Source: Pontixanthobacter rizhaonensis (lineage in GTDB: Bacteria; Pseudomonadota; Alphaproteobacteria; Sphingomonadales; Sphingomonadaceae). Taken from it: a stretch of DNA of 64,000 nt. The notes under the pieces are model-generated. The model saw nothing but the letters and a program-made list of their open reading frames with translations, did not search any database and was not told where the DNA came from. The translations under genes and the position numbers were made by a program. The stretch spans positions 1-64,000 of the forward strand of contig NZ_JABCRE010000002.1 of NCBI RefSeq assembly GCF_012972675.1, written 5' to 3'. This document shows positions 44,422 to 53,489 of this stretch, one piece after another (the first letter of the stretch is position 1; every line of letters begins with the position of its first letter).

Positions 44422-46806
44422 TTAGAACGAGCAACTTGTCCCTTGCGCTATGTCTTGGCGCGCAATTGACGACACTTTTATCGTGAAGTCACCATCCGAG
44501 CGGATCGTCAAATCATTGCTGAGGCCCGGCAAACATTCGTCGGTGATGATCATTTCCCGCCAGCCCTTGCCTTCTGCGACCGCCATGGGATGCGTAATGT
44601 CAAATGTGGAACCACCGCTGGATAAAGCGACCGGTTGCCCGGCGCGCTGATCGACCGAATAGGTAATTCGGAACCCGCTACTGCTTTTTGGGCCTGTCAG
44701 GACCAAAGATGATCCTGCCGTGAAAATGATTTCGCGGGCATCCTCTTGCGCGTTGCGGTCAATACCGCGCGCAGTCACCCCTCCGTTTACCCCTCTTAGA
44801 TCGGGCAGAACTAACCCGTCTGCTGTGGCGGTAATATCCGATGCAAGACGGCCCGAGATAAACCAGTCAGCCTGCCCATTATCGGTCAACGCGCTGCATT
44901 CCTCGTTGAGCGTGGCTAACGGTGCGTGATCCCCTGTCGCACGGCCATAGCCCAGAGCGAATAGCGCCCCGTCAGCGCTGTTCAGTGGCGCCCCTGCACA
45001 ATCGGCTGGCCAGCTAAAAGACAGTCGGCCACTCGCCGGTGCTTGGCCGAACAGCACATCGGCAACGCCCGCGCCTTCGCTGCCGGGCAGCCACGCCGCG
45101 ACAAAGGCGTCGGCTGCGTTCAATTCGCGGTTTACCCAAAGCGGTCGACCAGACAGAAATACGGCAACAGTGCGGATACCTTCTGATTTGAACTGCCGGA
45201 GCAACCTCAGACCCTCTTCATCGCGGAACGCAAGGTCTTTGCGATCCCCGACGAATTCCGCATAGGGCTGTTCACCAAACACCACGATAGCGACGTCAGG
45301 TTTGTCAGCATAACTGCCGTCGTCCGACAAAACGGCGGTGCCGCCGGCTTGTTGTGCAGCAGCAGAAAGTCCATCATAAATTGATGTGGCGCCTGGGAAG
45401 TCTGCATTGGTCAGCTCACCGCCGCCTTGCCATGTAAGCGTCCAGCCGCCCGCTTGTTGAGCTATGCTGTTGGCCGCCTTGCCCGCGACCAAAATGTTGG
45501 CCTTTGATTGGAGCGGTAGCACGCCATCATTTTTCAACAGCACGAGCGACTTCGCGACTGCCTCGCGGGCAATGGCCCGGTGTTCCGGGCTGCCGAGTTT
45601 GTCCCATTGTCCTGCATTGGCCCGTTCTGAAGGGCGCGGGGCGCCAGCCAAAAGACCTGATTTTTCTTTGAGGCGCAGAACACGCAATACCGCTTCATCC
45701 AACCGAGCCATTGGAACGGTACCGTCCTGCACTTGCGCGAGAAGCGTTTCGTACAGGCCTTTCCAATCTTCGGGGACCATATACACATCAAGCCCAGCCA
45801 TCAGGGCCTGCGGGCAATCAGTATTGGTACAACCCTTGATCTGGCCATGACCATTCCAGTCGCCCACGACCAGTCCGTCAAAGCCTAAGTCGCCGCGCAA
45901 AACCCCGGTTAGAAGTTCGGTATTGCCGTGCATCTTACGGCCATTGATCGAATTGAAGCTGGCCATAACGGTTTCCACGCCAGCCTCGATCGCGGCGGGA
46001 TAGGGCGCAACATGAATATCCATCAGCGCGTCTAAGTCGCCGTTCACATCGCCCTGATCGACGCCTTGCTCTGTTCCGCCGTCACCGAAAAAGTGTTTGG
46101 CTGTTGCGATGACACGTCCGTTGCCCAGGTAATCATCGGCGGATCGATAGCCTTGCAGGCCTTCGACCATTGCCTTGCCCAGCACTGATACGCGGGCAGG
46201 GTCTTCCGAATAGCTTTCATAGGTGCGGCCCCACCGGTCATCGCGGGCAACCGCAACAGTGGGTGCAAACGTCCATTCAATACCGGTTACTTCAATTTCA
46301 ATCGCGGTTGCCTGGCCGATCTTGCGGATCAAATCAGGATCGCCAGTAGCGCCCAACCCAATATTGTGCGGAAACATGGTTGCACCTTTGACATTGGTGT
46401 GACCATGCACCGCGTCAGTGCCCCACAGCACTGGCACAACTGGCTCGCCAGAGGCCAGCGGGACAAGCGAAGCATCCCAATGTTCGTCTGACAATTTCAG
46501 CCATTCGGGCGCTGGGGCAAGATCATCGCCATAGGGCCCGGAATTACCGCCATTTAGAATCGTGCCGAAGCGGTACTTTTCTGTGTCAGCAGGTGTGATG
46601 GCGGAAATGTCCGGCATTATCAGCTGGGCGACTTTACGTTCCAGTGTCATTGCCGCCAGTATCTGCTCGGCGGTTTGGGCAGTTGCCCGAACCGGCTCCG
46701 CCTCGGTCAATGAAGTCGGGGATGCAGGAATGGATTCCGCTGCTTGATAGTTTCCGCATGCGGCGAGCAGCATTGTGCTGGCCAAGATAGTCGATTTGAT
46801 GTGCAT
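44422..46806 (-). CDS. GH3 exo-beta-glucosidase, ExoP-like lipoprotein
   Basis: 794-residue GH3 enzyme, paralogue of the gene at 29438. Lipobox LLAAC (Cys17) marks it as a lipoprotein. The barrel has TAKHFFGDGGTEQGVDQGD and the nucleophile Asp in GLVVGDWNGHGQIKGC (a Gly where the paralogue has Ser before Asp). The sandwich domain and a C-terminal beta domain of about 130 residues follow, as in ExoP. In a cluster with GH16 and a GluP-like carrier it would split laminari- or gluco-oligosaccharides to glucose. An operator of the second type lies 23 bases upstream. Confidence 0.91.
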   Translation of the reverse strand: MHIKSTILASTMLLAACGNYQAAESIPASPTSLTEAEPVRATAQTAEQILAAMTLERKVAQLIMPDISAITPADTEKYRFGTILNGGNSGPYGDDLAPAPEWLKLSDEHWDASLVPLASGEPVVPVLWGTDAVHGHTNVKGATMFPHNIGLGATGDPDLIRKIGQATAIEIEVTGIEWTFAPTVAVARDDRWGRTYESYSEDPARVSVLGKAMVEGLQGYRSADDYLGNGRVIATAKHFFGDGGTEQGVDQGDVNGDLDALMDIHVAPYPAAIEAGVETVMASFNSINGRKMHGNTELLTGVLRGDLGFDGLVVGDWNGHGQIKGCTNTDCPQALMAGLDVYMVPEDWKGLYETLLAQVQDGTVPMARLDEAVLRVLRLKEKSGLLAGAPRPSERANAGQWDKLGSPEHRAIAREAVAKSLVLLKNDGVLPLQSKANILVAGKAANSIAQQAGGWTLTWQGGGELTNADFPGATSIYDGLSAAAQQAGGTAVLSDDGSYADKPDVAIVVFGEQPYAEFVGDRKDLAFRDEEGLRLLRQFKSEGIRTVAVFLSGRPLWVNRELNAADAFVAAWLPGSEGAGVADVLFGQAPASGRLSFSWPADCAGAPLNSADGALFALGYGRATGDHAPLATLNEECSALTDNGQADWFISGRLASDITATADGLVLPDLRGVNGGVTARGIDRNAQEDAREIIFTAGSSLVLTGPKSSSGFRITYSVDQRAGQPVALSSGGSTFDITHPMAVAEGKGWREMIITDECLPGLSNDLTIRSDGDFTIKVSSIARQDIAQGTSCSF

Positions 46807-46828
46807 TCTACCCTCAAGACTTCACGTT

Positions 46829-46842
46829 TGTGAACGTTATCA
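46829..46842. promoter_or_regulatory. LacI-type operator before the GH3 gene of the glucan island
   Basis: TGTGAACGTTATCA, related to the TGTGAGCGTTCACA/TGAACGTTCACA sites at 51784-51818. It lies between the LacI gene end (46921) and the GH3 start (46806), 23 bases upstream of the latter, so GH3-GluP probably has its own regulated promoter. Confidence 0.7.
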
Positions 46843-46920
46843 TTCTGAGTTGTACACGCTGTTCGACCAAAAGCAACCGGTTAGAAAGTGGGGGCCGTCC
46901 GCCTCTGTCAGAACGCGCTT

Positions 46921-47973
46921 TTATAGCGGAGCAGGGCCTGTGGAATCGCGAAGGACGAGATCCGCCGGTATGATGGTAGGGCCGAGAACTGGCGTATCGC
47001 CGTTCTTCGCTGAAATGAGCAATTCGATTGCGCGCGCAGTCGTATCGGCAATTGGTTGGTCTACTGCAGTAAGCGAAGGCCTTGCAAAGATAGCCATCGG
47101 TGTATTGTCAAAACTGATGACCGATAAATCTGTGGGGACCGACAGGCCAAGCTCGCTTGCTACCTCCATGGTGGCAACAGCCATATGATCATTGCTGGCC
47201 AAAATGGCCGTTGGCCGATCGGACTGGCATAACAATATCTTTGCAGCAGCCGCTCCGGAAGCGAAGCTGAAATCGCCTTCCTGTGATTTTCCGGATGTCG
47301 CGCAGCCAGCGCTTTCCATTGCGCCTTTCCAACCGGCTAAGCGCCAGCCGCTCAGCAGATAATCGCTTGGGCCAGCGATGAAGCCAATATTGGTATGACC
47401 AAGCCCAAGAAGGTGCTCGGTTGCCTTCCGCGCGGCATCTTGATCTCCCATGATCAACGGAATGCCGCCGCCTTGTCCTTCAGACCCGATCTGGGCAAAG
47501 GGAATTTTGTGCGCTGTCAGGAGATTGGTGATCAGCGGATTGTCGGAATGCGGCGGTGTGAGAATGACGCCGTCCGGCTGAAGGGCGGCAATAGCAGCGC
47601 CCAATTCTCGTTCCACATGGTCATTATGCGTGTCGACCAGCTCGAATATCATCCGGTAGCCAAGCTCGGCACATTTGAGCATGCCACCAAGCAGCATTTG
47701 GTCGATCCAGTCAGACCCCTGACGCGCCCGCCAGTCAGCGATGGTTCGCTCACGATCATTGAGCGCAAGGATTAGGTAGGACCGCGACCCACTCATTCGC
47801 TGTGCTGCGATGGAGGGAATATAGCCCAAGCGGTCAATCGATGCTTGCACCTTCTCTTGCATGGAAGGACGCACGTTGGGCTCTTTATTGATGACACGGC
47901 TAACCGTCTGCAGGGATACGCCTGCATCCGCTGCAACATGTTTGATCGTTACGGCTTGGCGCCGGCGAGCCAT
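46921..47973 (-). CDS. LacI-family regulator of the glucan island
   Basis: 350-residue LacI-type protein. Helix-turn-helix TIKHVAADAGVSLQTVSRVI (residues 8-27), hinge helix IPSIAAQRMSGSRS, sugar-binding domain with ILASNDHMAVATMEVASELG and VISFDNTPMAIFARPSLTAV. It starts two bases after the GH16 stop and so is co-transcribed with TonB-dependent receptor and GH16. The TGTGAACGTTCACA-like sites before the receptor and before GH3 flank this gene, making it their most likely reader; the LacI gene at 53490 is the alternative. Confidence 0.88.
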   Translation of the reverse strand: MARRRQAVTIKHVAADAGVSLQTVSRVINKEPNVRPSMQEKVQASIDRLGYIPSIAAQRMSGSRSYLILALNDRERTIADWRARQGSDWIDQMLLGGMLKCAELGYRMIFELVDTHNDHVERELGAAIAALQPDGVILTPPHSDNPLITNLLTAHKIPFAQIGSEGQGGGIPLIMGDQDAARKATEHLLGLGHTNIGFIAGPSDYLLSGWRLAGWKGAMESAGCATSGKSQEGDFSFASGAAAAKILLCQSDRPTAILASNDHMAVATMEVASELGLSVPTDLSVISFDNTPMAIFARPSLTAVDQPIADTTARAIELLISAKNGDTPVLGPTIIPADLVLRDSTGPAPL

Positions 47974-47975
47974 GA

Positions 47976-48869
47976 CTAATCCTTTGAAGCTGGCAGTTGG
48001 TAGACCCTGACGTGGTCTATTTCCATCCGTGCGGGCAGGGCGTCAACATCAATTCCCTTGCGTCCGCCCCAGTCACCTCCGATGGCGATGTTGAGCAATA
48101 GATGCTGCGGTTTGTCGAACGGCCAACGCGATACGCTCGTCTTCTTTTTCTTGAACAGAAACTTCGGAGCGTCATCTACACCAAACAGCAGGAATTCCGG
48201 CGTCCATAGCAATTGATATCGATGGAAATTGGTACAGGCCGTTTCCAACGTATGGCTAGTTGTTTGCTGTGTACCGCGCCCGAAATTGAACGCTTTGGTA
48301 TGAATGGAATGGTGAATAACGCCGGGTTCAAACCCGACATGTTCCATAATATCGATTTCACCGCCGTTGGGCCAAACCACATCAGGATCTTCTGGCAGAG
48401 TCCAGATCGCCGGCCAGGTGCCGCGCTGGCAGGGCAGCTTCGCACGAACTTCATAAAAACCATAGGTCCAGGCAGCTTTGCCTTGGGTGAACAGTCGCGC
48501 CGAAGTATATTTTTGCTTTCCCCAATCTGGGAATTGGGCTGGATCGAGTGTCTCTTTGCGAGCCTCGATGATTAAAATCCCGCCTTCGACCCGTGCGTTC
48601 TCTTTTCGCTCGCTGGCGTAATATTGCAGCTCGTTATTGTACCAGCCTTCTTTATTGCGGTGCGTGTCGTATGCCCACTTCTTAGGGTCTGGTAGCCCGT
48701 CAGTATTGAACTCATCCGAGAAAACGAGCTCGTACCCATTTGGTGGCCGGTGAGGTTCTTGCTTGGGCAAGGAAGCACTGGTCTTGGCGGGGCTCTGCGT
48801 CGCTGGATCGTTTGTTGTTGCCGGTTGTACAGAAACTACGGCTGCCGCGATCAAAGCAAATACTGTCAT
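47976..48869 (-). CDS. GH16 endo-beta-glucanase, probable laminarinase
   Basis: 297-residue secreted GH16 enzyme. Short signal peptide (MTVFALIAAAVVSVQPA), a proline-rich spacer, then the jelly-roll domain with GWYNNELQYYASER, YGFYEVRAKLPCQRGTWPAIW and the catalytic motif GGEIDIMEHVGF, whose first Glu is nucleophile and last Glu acid/base; ExDxxE with the extra Met bulge is the beta-1,3-glucanase form. LLLNIAIGGDWGG near the C-terminus is also typical. Located between a TonB-dependent receptor and a LacI gene, it fits laminarin-type glucan degradation. Confidence 0.92.
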   Translation of the reverse strand: MTVFALIAAAVVSVQPATTNDPATQSPAKTSASLPKQEPHRPPNGYELVFSDEFNTDGLPDPKKWAYDTHRNKEGWYNNELQYYASERKENARVEGGILIIEARKETLDPAQFPDWGKQKYTSARLFTQGKAAWTYGFYEVRAKLPCQRGTWPAIWTLPEDPDVVWPNGGEIDIMEHVGFEPGVIHHSIHTKAFNFGRGTQQTTSHTLETACTNFHRYQLLWTPEFLLFGVDDAPKFLFKKKKTSVSRWPFDKPQHLLLNIAIGGDWGGRKGIDVDALPARMEIDHVRVYQLPASKD

Positions 48870-48901
48870 TTCACAACTCTATGGCTCGATATTCCAAAAG
48901 T

Positions 48902-48931
48902 GAAGAGCGGCAGATTCCTCCGCCGCTCTTC
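48902..48931. terminator. Hairpin between TonB-dependent receptor and GH16 genes
   Basis: GAAGAGCGGC and GCCGCTCTTC are perfect 10-bp arms around a 10-base loop, in the 69-base gap after the receptor stop. On the minus strand it is followed only by a weak T-rich stretch (ACTTTTGG), so it may attenuate rather than stop transcription into GH16 and LacI, or protect the receptor mRNA end. Confidence 0.65.
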
Positions 48932-48938
48932 CTTTCCC

Positions 48939-51716
48939 TTAAAAGCGAGCACGCACTCGAACACCGTAAGTGCGCGGGCGAGTGAAGAAGCGGGTATTAT
49001 CAAATTGGGTGATGATAATGGCTGCTTCGTTCACAGAATTGGTGACATTGTTGGCGTACGCTTCAATCCGGTATTTCCCGGCATCGTCGATGGTATAACC
49101 AGCGCCAATATCCATCGTGAAATAGCCATCAATTTTGTCGAGCAAGCGACCATCGGTAACGGTCGATGCATTGCCATTGGCGTCAAATTCCAGGCTGTTG
49201 AAGATCGTGTGGAACTGCGAAGAGCGATACCCTGCAGAAATCACGTAATCGAGCTGACCAGTGGGAAGTTCGAACACTTGCGACAATTTCGCGTTCAGTT
49301 GCCATTTCGGAGTCCGCGGCAAGCGGCGGCCTTCGATCGAACGGAACACAGCGTTTGCGGCATCGACGTCAGCTTGGAAACGGAAGTCCTGAATGTCTTC
49401 AGCTTTCTTGATCTGGGCTTCCAAATACAATGCACTGAAATCGAGCGAAATGTTCGCAGGCAGATCGAAGCCACCATCAATTTGAGCACCATAGATTTCG
49501 GAGTCCGCCGCGTTGAAGCTGAACGACACAATCAAAGCCTGGCTGGTGTTGTCAGGCAATGTAATCGTCTGACCACCAAAAGTGTTCGTGAACTGAACGG
49601 CCTGAGCGACTGACAGCAGGGAGGTGAACACTTGGTCCGAATAGTCGTTATAGAAAATGGAGCCGTTCAATCGTGCGCGGACATCACCGATGTAGAATTC
49701 GTTCTTCGAACCCAATTCATACAGGACAACCGACTCTGTTTCGTAGGTCGGCGCCACACCCAAATCACCAAGGTTATCATTGAATCCGCCGGATTTATGG
49801 CCGTTTGATACCAGAGCATAGACCAAGTGATCGTCAGTGATGTCATATTCACCGCGCAAGCGCCAATCGAAGAACTCGTCTTCGTAATTACCATCTTGCT
49901 GAAATATCTGACCTTGGAATGGGACACCAAAAGTAAACTGACCGCTTGGTTCGAAACCATTACACGTCAATCCATCGCCGAAATTCGTATCTAGACAGTC
50001 TGGCCGGCCAGGAACCGTTCCAAAGAACCCAGGGAATGGGCCGAAGTTCAGGATTTCGTCCAAATTGTCACGATCACCGAATTGGGCAATGCCATTAGCG
50101 TAAAAGTCGAAGACTTCTTGATCGCTAATTGTGCCATCAGCATCGGTATCTGGGTTGATGATTGTACGATCGCGAGCAGCGAACTCGAACCCTTCGGTAC
50201 CAACACGAACGCCGAGACAACAGTTAAAGTTACCGTCCCCCAGCGCGATCGCATAGCGTGCCGCAACACCGTTCCGTTCCTTCTTGTCCTTGGTTACCCG
50301 GGCGCCACCAGTTAGGCGGAAACGGTCGGTCACGGAATAGGTCATGTCGCCGTAAACGGCCCAAGCCTCCGAATCTGTATTCGTGTTGAATTCGATGCCT
50401 GAGAAAAATGGTGTCCGATCGCCAGTAGAACCGAGGAAAGAGAATTGTTTCTCGTTGATATACTGCGCGCCAACGCTCCAAATCCACGGACCTTCAGTGT
50501 TGAATAGACGTAGTTCGTGGAACTGCGAACGCGAGTCGGAGATAATCCGGAAGCGCGAGAAGTTGTCGAGAGATTCTTGGAGAATGATATCAGCATTCGG
50601 GTTTCCAGCGCCGCCAGACAGAGCGTCTATAACACCTGGAAAATTAGGGGAGAGTGGCGTTGTAGCTTCATAATCGTAGACGGCGTCCCGATAACTACCG
50701 ATATATTCGATTGTCATATCATCGGTTTCGTAAGTAATCGTCGACCGGATACCCCAGTGATCAGTATTCAGATCTGGCGTTATTCCGCGTGCGATAACGT
50801 CCCTTGGGTCGTTGATCTGATCGAGGCTTTGCAAGTTGCCATCTGCGATTTCTCCGAGAGGCAGCGCATAGTTCGTTCCGGTGTAGCCCGTTCCGCCTTC
50901 GCTAATATAGTCACCAGCCACAACAACTGTGAGGCGGTCAGTTGGCTTGAACAGGATTTGCGCACGACCAGAGAAGTTCTCGACTTCTTCGGCAACGCCA
51001 ATTCCCTGAACCGGGCCGACATTATTGTAGTAGCTGTCATGCGCCAGATAGAGACCAGCGAAACGGACGGCGACGTTTTCGCCGATTGGAATATTCAAAG
51101 CGCCCCTCAAAGAGCGTTGATTGTAGTTGCCATACTCTGCCTCAAGCCCAGCATCCCAAATGCCGAGGCCGGGTTTGAAGCTGATCGCGTTGACCGAACC
51201 GGCTGTCGCGTTGCGTCCGCGCAATGTGCCCTGTGGGCCCACATTCACTTCAACCCGTTCGATGTCATAGAACGCGCTACCGATCCCGGAAGGGCGGGGG
51301 ATGTTGACCCCGTCAAAGTGGAACGATGCTGCCGGATCACCCAGCTCGGTGTTGTTAGAACTACCAATGCCGCGGATGAAGACTTCAACATTACCGCCAT
51401 TATTGGCTACAGATAGGCCAGGGATCTCATCTTGCAGATCGGTGAAATCTTGGACGCCGCGCTGCAAAAGCTCTTCGCCGGTAACGACAAACGCCGTACC
51501 CGCAAAATCCTGCAGCGATTGCTCGCGCCGATCGGCGGTAACGATAATAGTGTTATCGTCCAAAGCCTCCGGCTGGCTGGCTTCTGGCTGTGCATCCGAG
51601 GCGGCGTCTTGCGCGATTGCGCTGGTGCTGAATGCTAACGCAGTGGCAGATACTGTGCCCAATGCTGCGAGACGCTTTGACAGAAGATTCGTATCAAGCA
51701 GAGTTTTCCGAACCAA
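48939..51716 (-). CDS. TonB-dependent receptor, probable beta-glucan oligosaccharide importer
   Basis: 925-residue outer-membrane receptor. Signal peptide ending SAIAQD, acidic linker, TonB box DDNTIIVTADRREQSLQD, plug with VQDFTDLQDEIPGLSVAN and RVEVNVGPQGTLRGRNATAG, and barrel ending YGVRVRARF. It is headed by the 60-bp inverted repeat at 51771-51830 that contains two operator-like sites and by AGGGAGGG before its ATG. GH16 and LacI follow in the same direction, so oligosaccharides from laminarin-like glucan are the likely ligand (inference from context). Confidence 0.91.
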   Translation of the reverse strand: MVRKTLLDTNLLSKRLAALGTVSATALAFSTSAIAQDAASDAQPEASQPEALDDNTIIVTADRREQSLQDFAGTAFVVTGEELLQRGVQDFTDLQDEIPGLSVANNGGNVEVFIRGIGSSNNTELGDPAASFHFDGVNIPRPSGIGSAFYDIERVEVNVGPQGTLRGRNATAGSVNAISFKPGLGIWDAGLEAEYGNYNQRSLRGALNIPIGENVAVRFAGLYLAHDSYYNNVGPVQGIGVAEEVENFSGRAQILFKPTDRLTVVVAGDYISEGGTGYTGTNYALPLGEIADGNLQSLDQINDPRDVIARGITPDLNTDHWGIRSTITYETDDMTIEYIGSYRDAVYDYEATTPLSPNFPGVIDALSGGAGNPNADIILQESLDNFSRFRIISDSRSQFHELRLFNTEGPWIWSVGAQYINEKQFSFLGSTGDRTPFFSGIEFNTNTDSEAWAVYGDMTYSVTDRFRLTGGARVTKDKKERNGVAARYAIALGDGNFNCCLGVRVGTEGFEFAARDRTIINPDTDADGTISDQEVFDFYANGIAQFGDRDNLDEILNFGPFPGFFGTVPGRPDCLDTNFGDGLTCNGFEPSGQFTFGVPFQGQIFQQDGNYEDEFFDWRLRGEYDITDDHLVYALVSNGHKSGGFNDNLGDLGVAPTYETESVVLYELGSKNEFYIGDVRARLNGSIFYNDYSDQVFTSLLSVAQAVQFTNTFGGQTITLPDNTSQALIVSFSFNAADSEIYGAQIDGGFDLPANISLDFSALYLEAQIKKAEDIQDFRFQADVDAANAVFRSIEGRRLPRTPKWQLNAKLSQVFELPTGQLDYVISAGYRSSQFHTIFNSLEFDANGNASTVTDGRLLDKIDGYFTMDIGAGYTIDDAGKYRIEAYANNVTNSVNEAAIIITQFDNTRFFTRPRTYGVRVRARF

Positions 51717-51770
51717 TTTTCCCTCCCTAGGATTTTAAAATGCGCGACGAACACGCTTACTATGAAGGCT

Positions 51771-51830
51771 AAACTACCAAAATTGTGAGCGTTCACAACT
51801 AAAAATGAACGTTCACAATTTTGGTAGTTT
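51771..51830. repeat. 60-bp inverted repeat carrying two operator sites
   Basis: The 25-base arms at 51771-51795 and 51806-51830 are inverted copies with one mismatch (position 51789), separated by 10 bases. Each arm holds a GTGA-CGTTCA type half palindrome: TTGTGAGCGTTCACAA at 51783-51798 and TGAACGTTCACAA at 51806-51818, so two LacI-type sites lie 23 bases apart centre to centre. The element starts 55 bases upstream of the TonB-dependent receptor start. As DNA it may bind two repressor dimers; as RNA it would fold into a long hairpin in the receptor's leader or upstream of it. Confidence 0.85.
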
Positions 51831-52190
51831 TGGACGGCGATCCATCCTGTCTCTGGCAGGCCCTTTCGGTTTGACAATATCTGTACCTTAAGCTGCTATC
51901 GTCGATTAAGATACTGAAAAATATAATCAAAAGTCCTGCGGCGAGATATTGATTCGCGTGGCGCGCGGTGCGCAGGGGTGGGCCGTTAATCGACATTTTT
52001 GGAGTGGCCATAATGTCATGCCATCGTTTCGGCTCGGTGAAATGTGATAGTTTTGTCACATCGACCGCGATCAATGTGTGATCGATTCTTCCATAGCATT
52101 TGCCTATGAGCGGACCAGCGTCCAAAGCTATCAGATTAGTTTCTGACAGCAGTCTGGAATGTAATAATGTGTCGCTGCCGCGGCATTTAA
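51831..52190. other. Intergenic region between divergent receptor and MFS genes
   Basis: Nothing I can identify as a gene. Together with the inverted repeat it forms the 474-base gap between the minus-strand receptor and the plus-strand MFS gene and must hold the latter's promoter if it has one. Short open frames on either strand have no family resemblance or ribosome site. Confidence 0.5.
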
Positions 52191-53432
52191 TGGGCCGGGG
52201 GTGTTTGTATTCAAACCGCTGAAACTGACAGTCAACCAGCTCACTTCGGGTGGACGTATCCGCTGGCCTTTATTGGTGCCCACATCGCCTTCATTCCCTT
52301 CTTTGCATTATTACTGCCGCGCAAAATTGAGCGTTTCTCGTCGGGAGATAGCCTGACAGATTTGAGCTGGGTGCTTCTTCTGGGTGCTGTTACCGCCAGT
52401 ATTGCGCATATCTTTGCCGGCTATTGGGGGGATCGTTGGCTTGCCCGGTTTGGCAGTCGTAGAGGTCTGATCGGGGTCGGCCTGTTCGCACTATGTGGCA
52501 GTTATCTATGGTTGGCGGCGGCGGCGGATGTGACGACGATAGTAGTGGCGGTGGTGGTCTATCAAATCGCGTTGAACCTCTTCTTTGCTCCCTTGGGCGC
52601 GCTGTTGGTCGACTACGTACCGGACGAACGCAAGGGTACAGTAGCGGGCTGGCTTAATGCTGCGTTGCCACTGGCGAGCATTTTTACGGCCATCATCGCG
52701 AGACTATATCCGGTCGACGATTTCGCTGGTTTTTTGGTTGTTGCGGCGGCTGTAATAGCGTGCGCGGCGCCTCTTTTGATTTTGTGGCCGAACCATCTTC
52801 AGCCTTTAGCCGTCACTGACCGAAGCGAGGCACCCCCGTCCCGGCAAGTATGGAGCGATTTTCTGATCGCTTGGTGCGCCCGTTTCCTGATCCAGTTCGG
52901 TGCAGCAATCGTACTGGGCTATTTGTTCGCTTATCTATCGCTAAGCATGGATATCCCAGACTTCCCGGTCAACGCGTCTGCCGGGGTCGCAACGCTCGCA
53001 CTTGTCGCGGCGGCAGCAGGTTTTGCTTCTGCTGTGGGGGCGGGGCGCTTGTCGGACGGAACATTTGGCCGCCTGGCCCCAATGACCACCGGAGCATTAT
53101 GTGTGGCAATTTCCTTTGCCACGCTTGCTTTGACGGAAAGCTGGCTGATCTTCGTGGCGGCATATGCGGTATGCCAAATTGGCCTTGCCTGTTTCGTGAC
53201 AGTCGATTCCGCTTTGGTCGCGCAATTGCTGCACGGGCATGGGCGCCGGGGGATGTGGCTGGGGGTTATGAATTTGACCAACACCCTGCCCGGCGTTTTC
53301 GGTCCGGTATTAACGCTCACAGTGGTTTCTGCGCTATCGGATCGCGGCACCATCAGCGCGTTGTTCCTGTTGTCAGCGGTGGCCGCCCTTTTTGCGAGCG
53401 TAATAATACAGCGAATTCGATCTGTCCGTTGA
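52191..53432 (+). CDS. MFS transporter with unresolved 5' end
   Basis: Inner-membrane MFS carrier of about 400 residues; substrate unknown. Helix 1 is YPLAFIGAHIAFIPFFALLL (52257-52316), followed by AGYWGDRWLARFGSRRGLIG (motif A-like loop), LVDYVPDERKGTVAGWLNAA and a second half ending FASVIIQRIRSVR. The open frame after the stop at 52188-52190 has no ATG or GTG before helix 1; the first usual start is a TTG at 52362, which would delete helix 1. An ATG at 52190 is in another frame, and losing one G from the GGGGG run at 52197-52201 would join it. Either a sequencing error, a real frameshift, or a rare start codon. The LacI gene at 53490 follows on the same strand. Confidence 0.7.
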   Translation, partial: WAGGVCIQTAETDSQPAHFGWTYPLAFIGAHIAFIPFFALLLPRKIERFSSGDSLTDLSWVLLLGAVTASIAHIFAGYWGDRWLARFGSRRGLIGVGLFALCGSYLWLAAAADVTTIVVAVVVYQIALNLFFAPLGALLVDYVPDERKGTVAGWLNAALPLASIFTAIIARLYPVDDFAGFLVVAAAVIACAAPLLILWPNHLQPLAVTDRSEAPPSRQVWSDFLIAWCARFLIQFGAAIVLGYLFAYLSLSMDIPDFPVNASAGVATLALVAAAAGFASAVGAGRLSDGTFGRLAPMTTGALCVAISFATLALTESWLIFVAAYAVCQIGLACFVTVDSALVAQLLHGHGRRGMWLGVMNLTNTLPGVFGPVLTLTVVSALSDRGTISALFLLSAVAALFASVIIQRIRSVR

Positions 53433-53489
53433 CATCTTGTACGTAGCTATCGAAAACGCCTCTTCATCTAGGCCATTGGGAGAGCCACG

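Noticed and set aside
50517-51416. 299-codon open frame on the plus strand
   Set aside because: Lies entirely antisense to the TonB-dependent receptor; low-complexity-free but without any recognisable motif.
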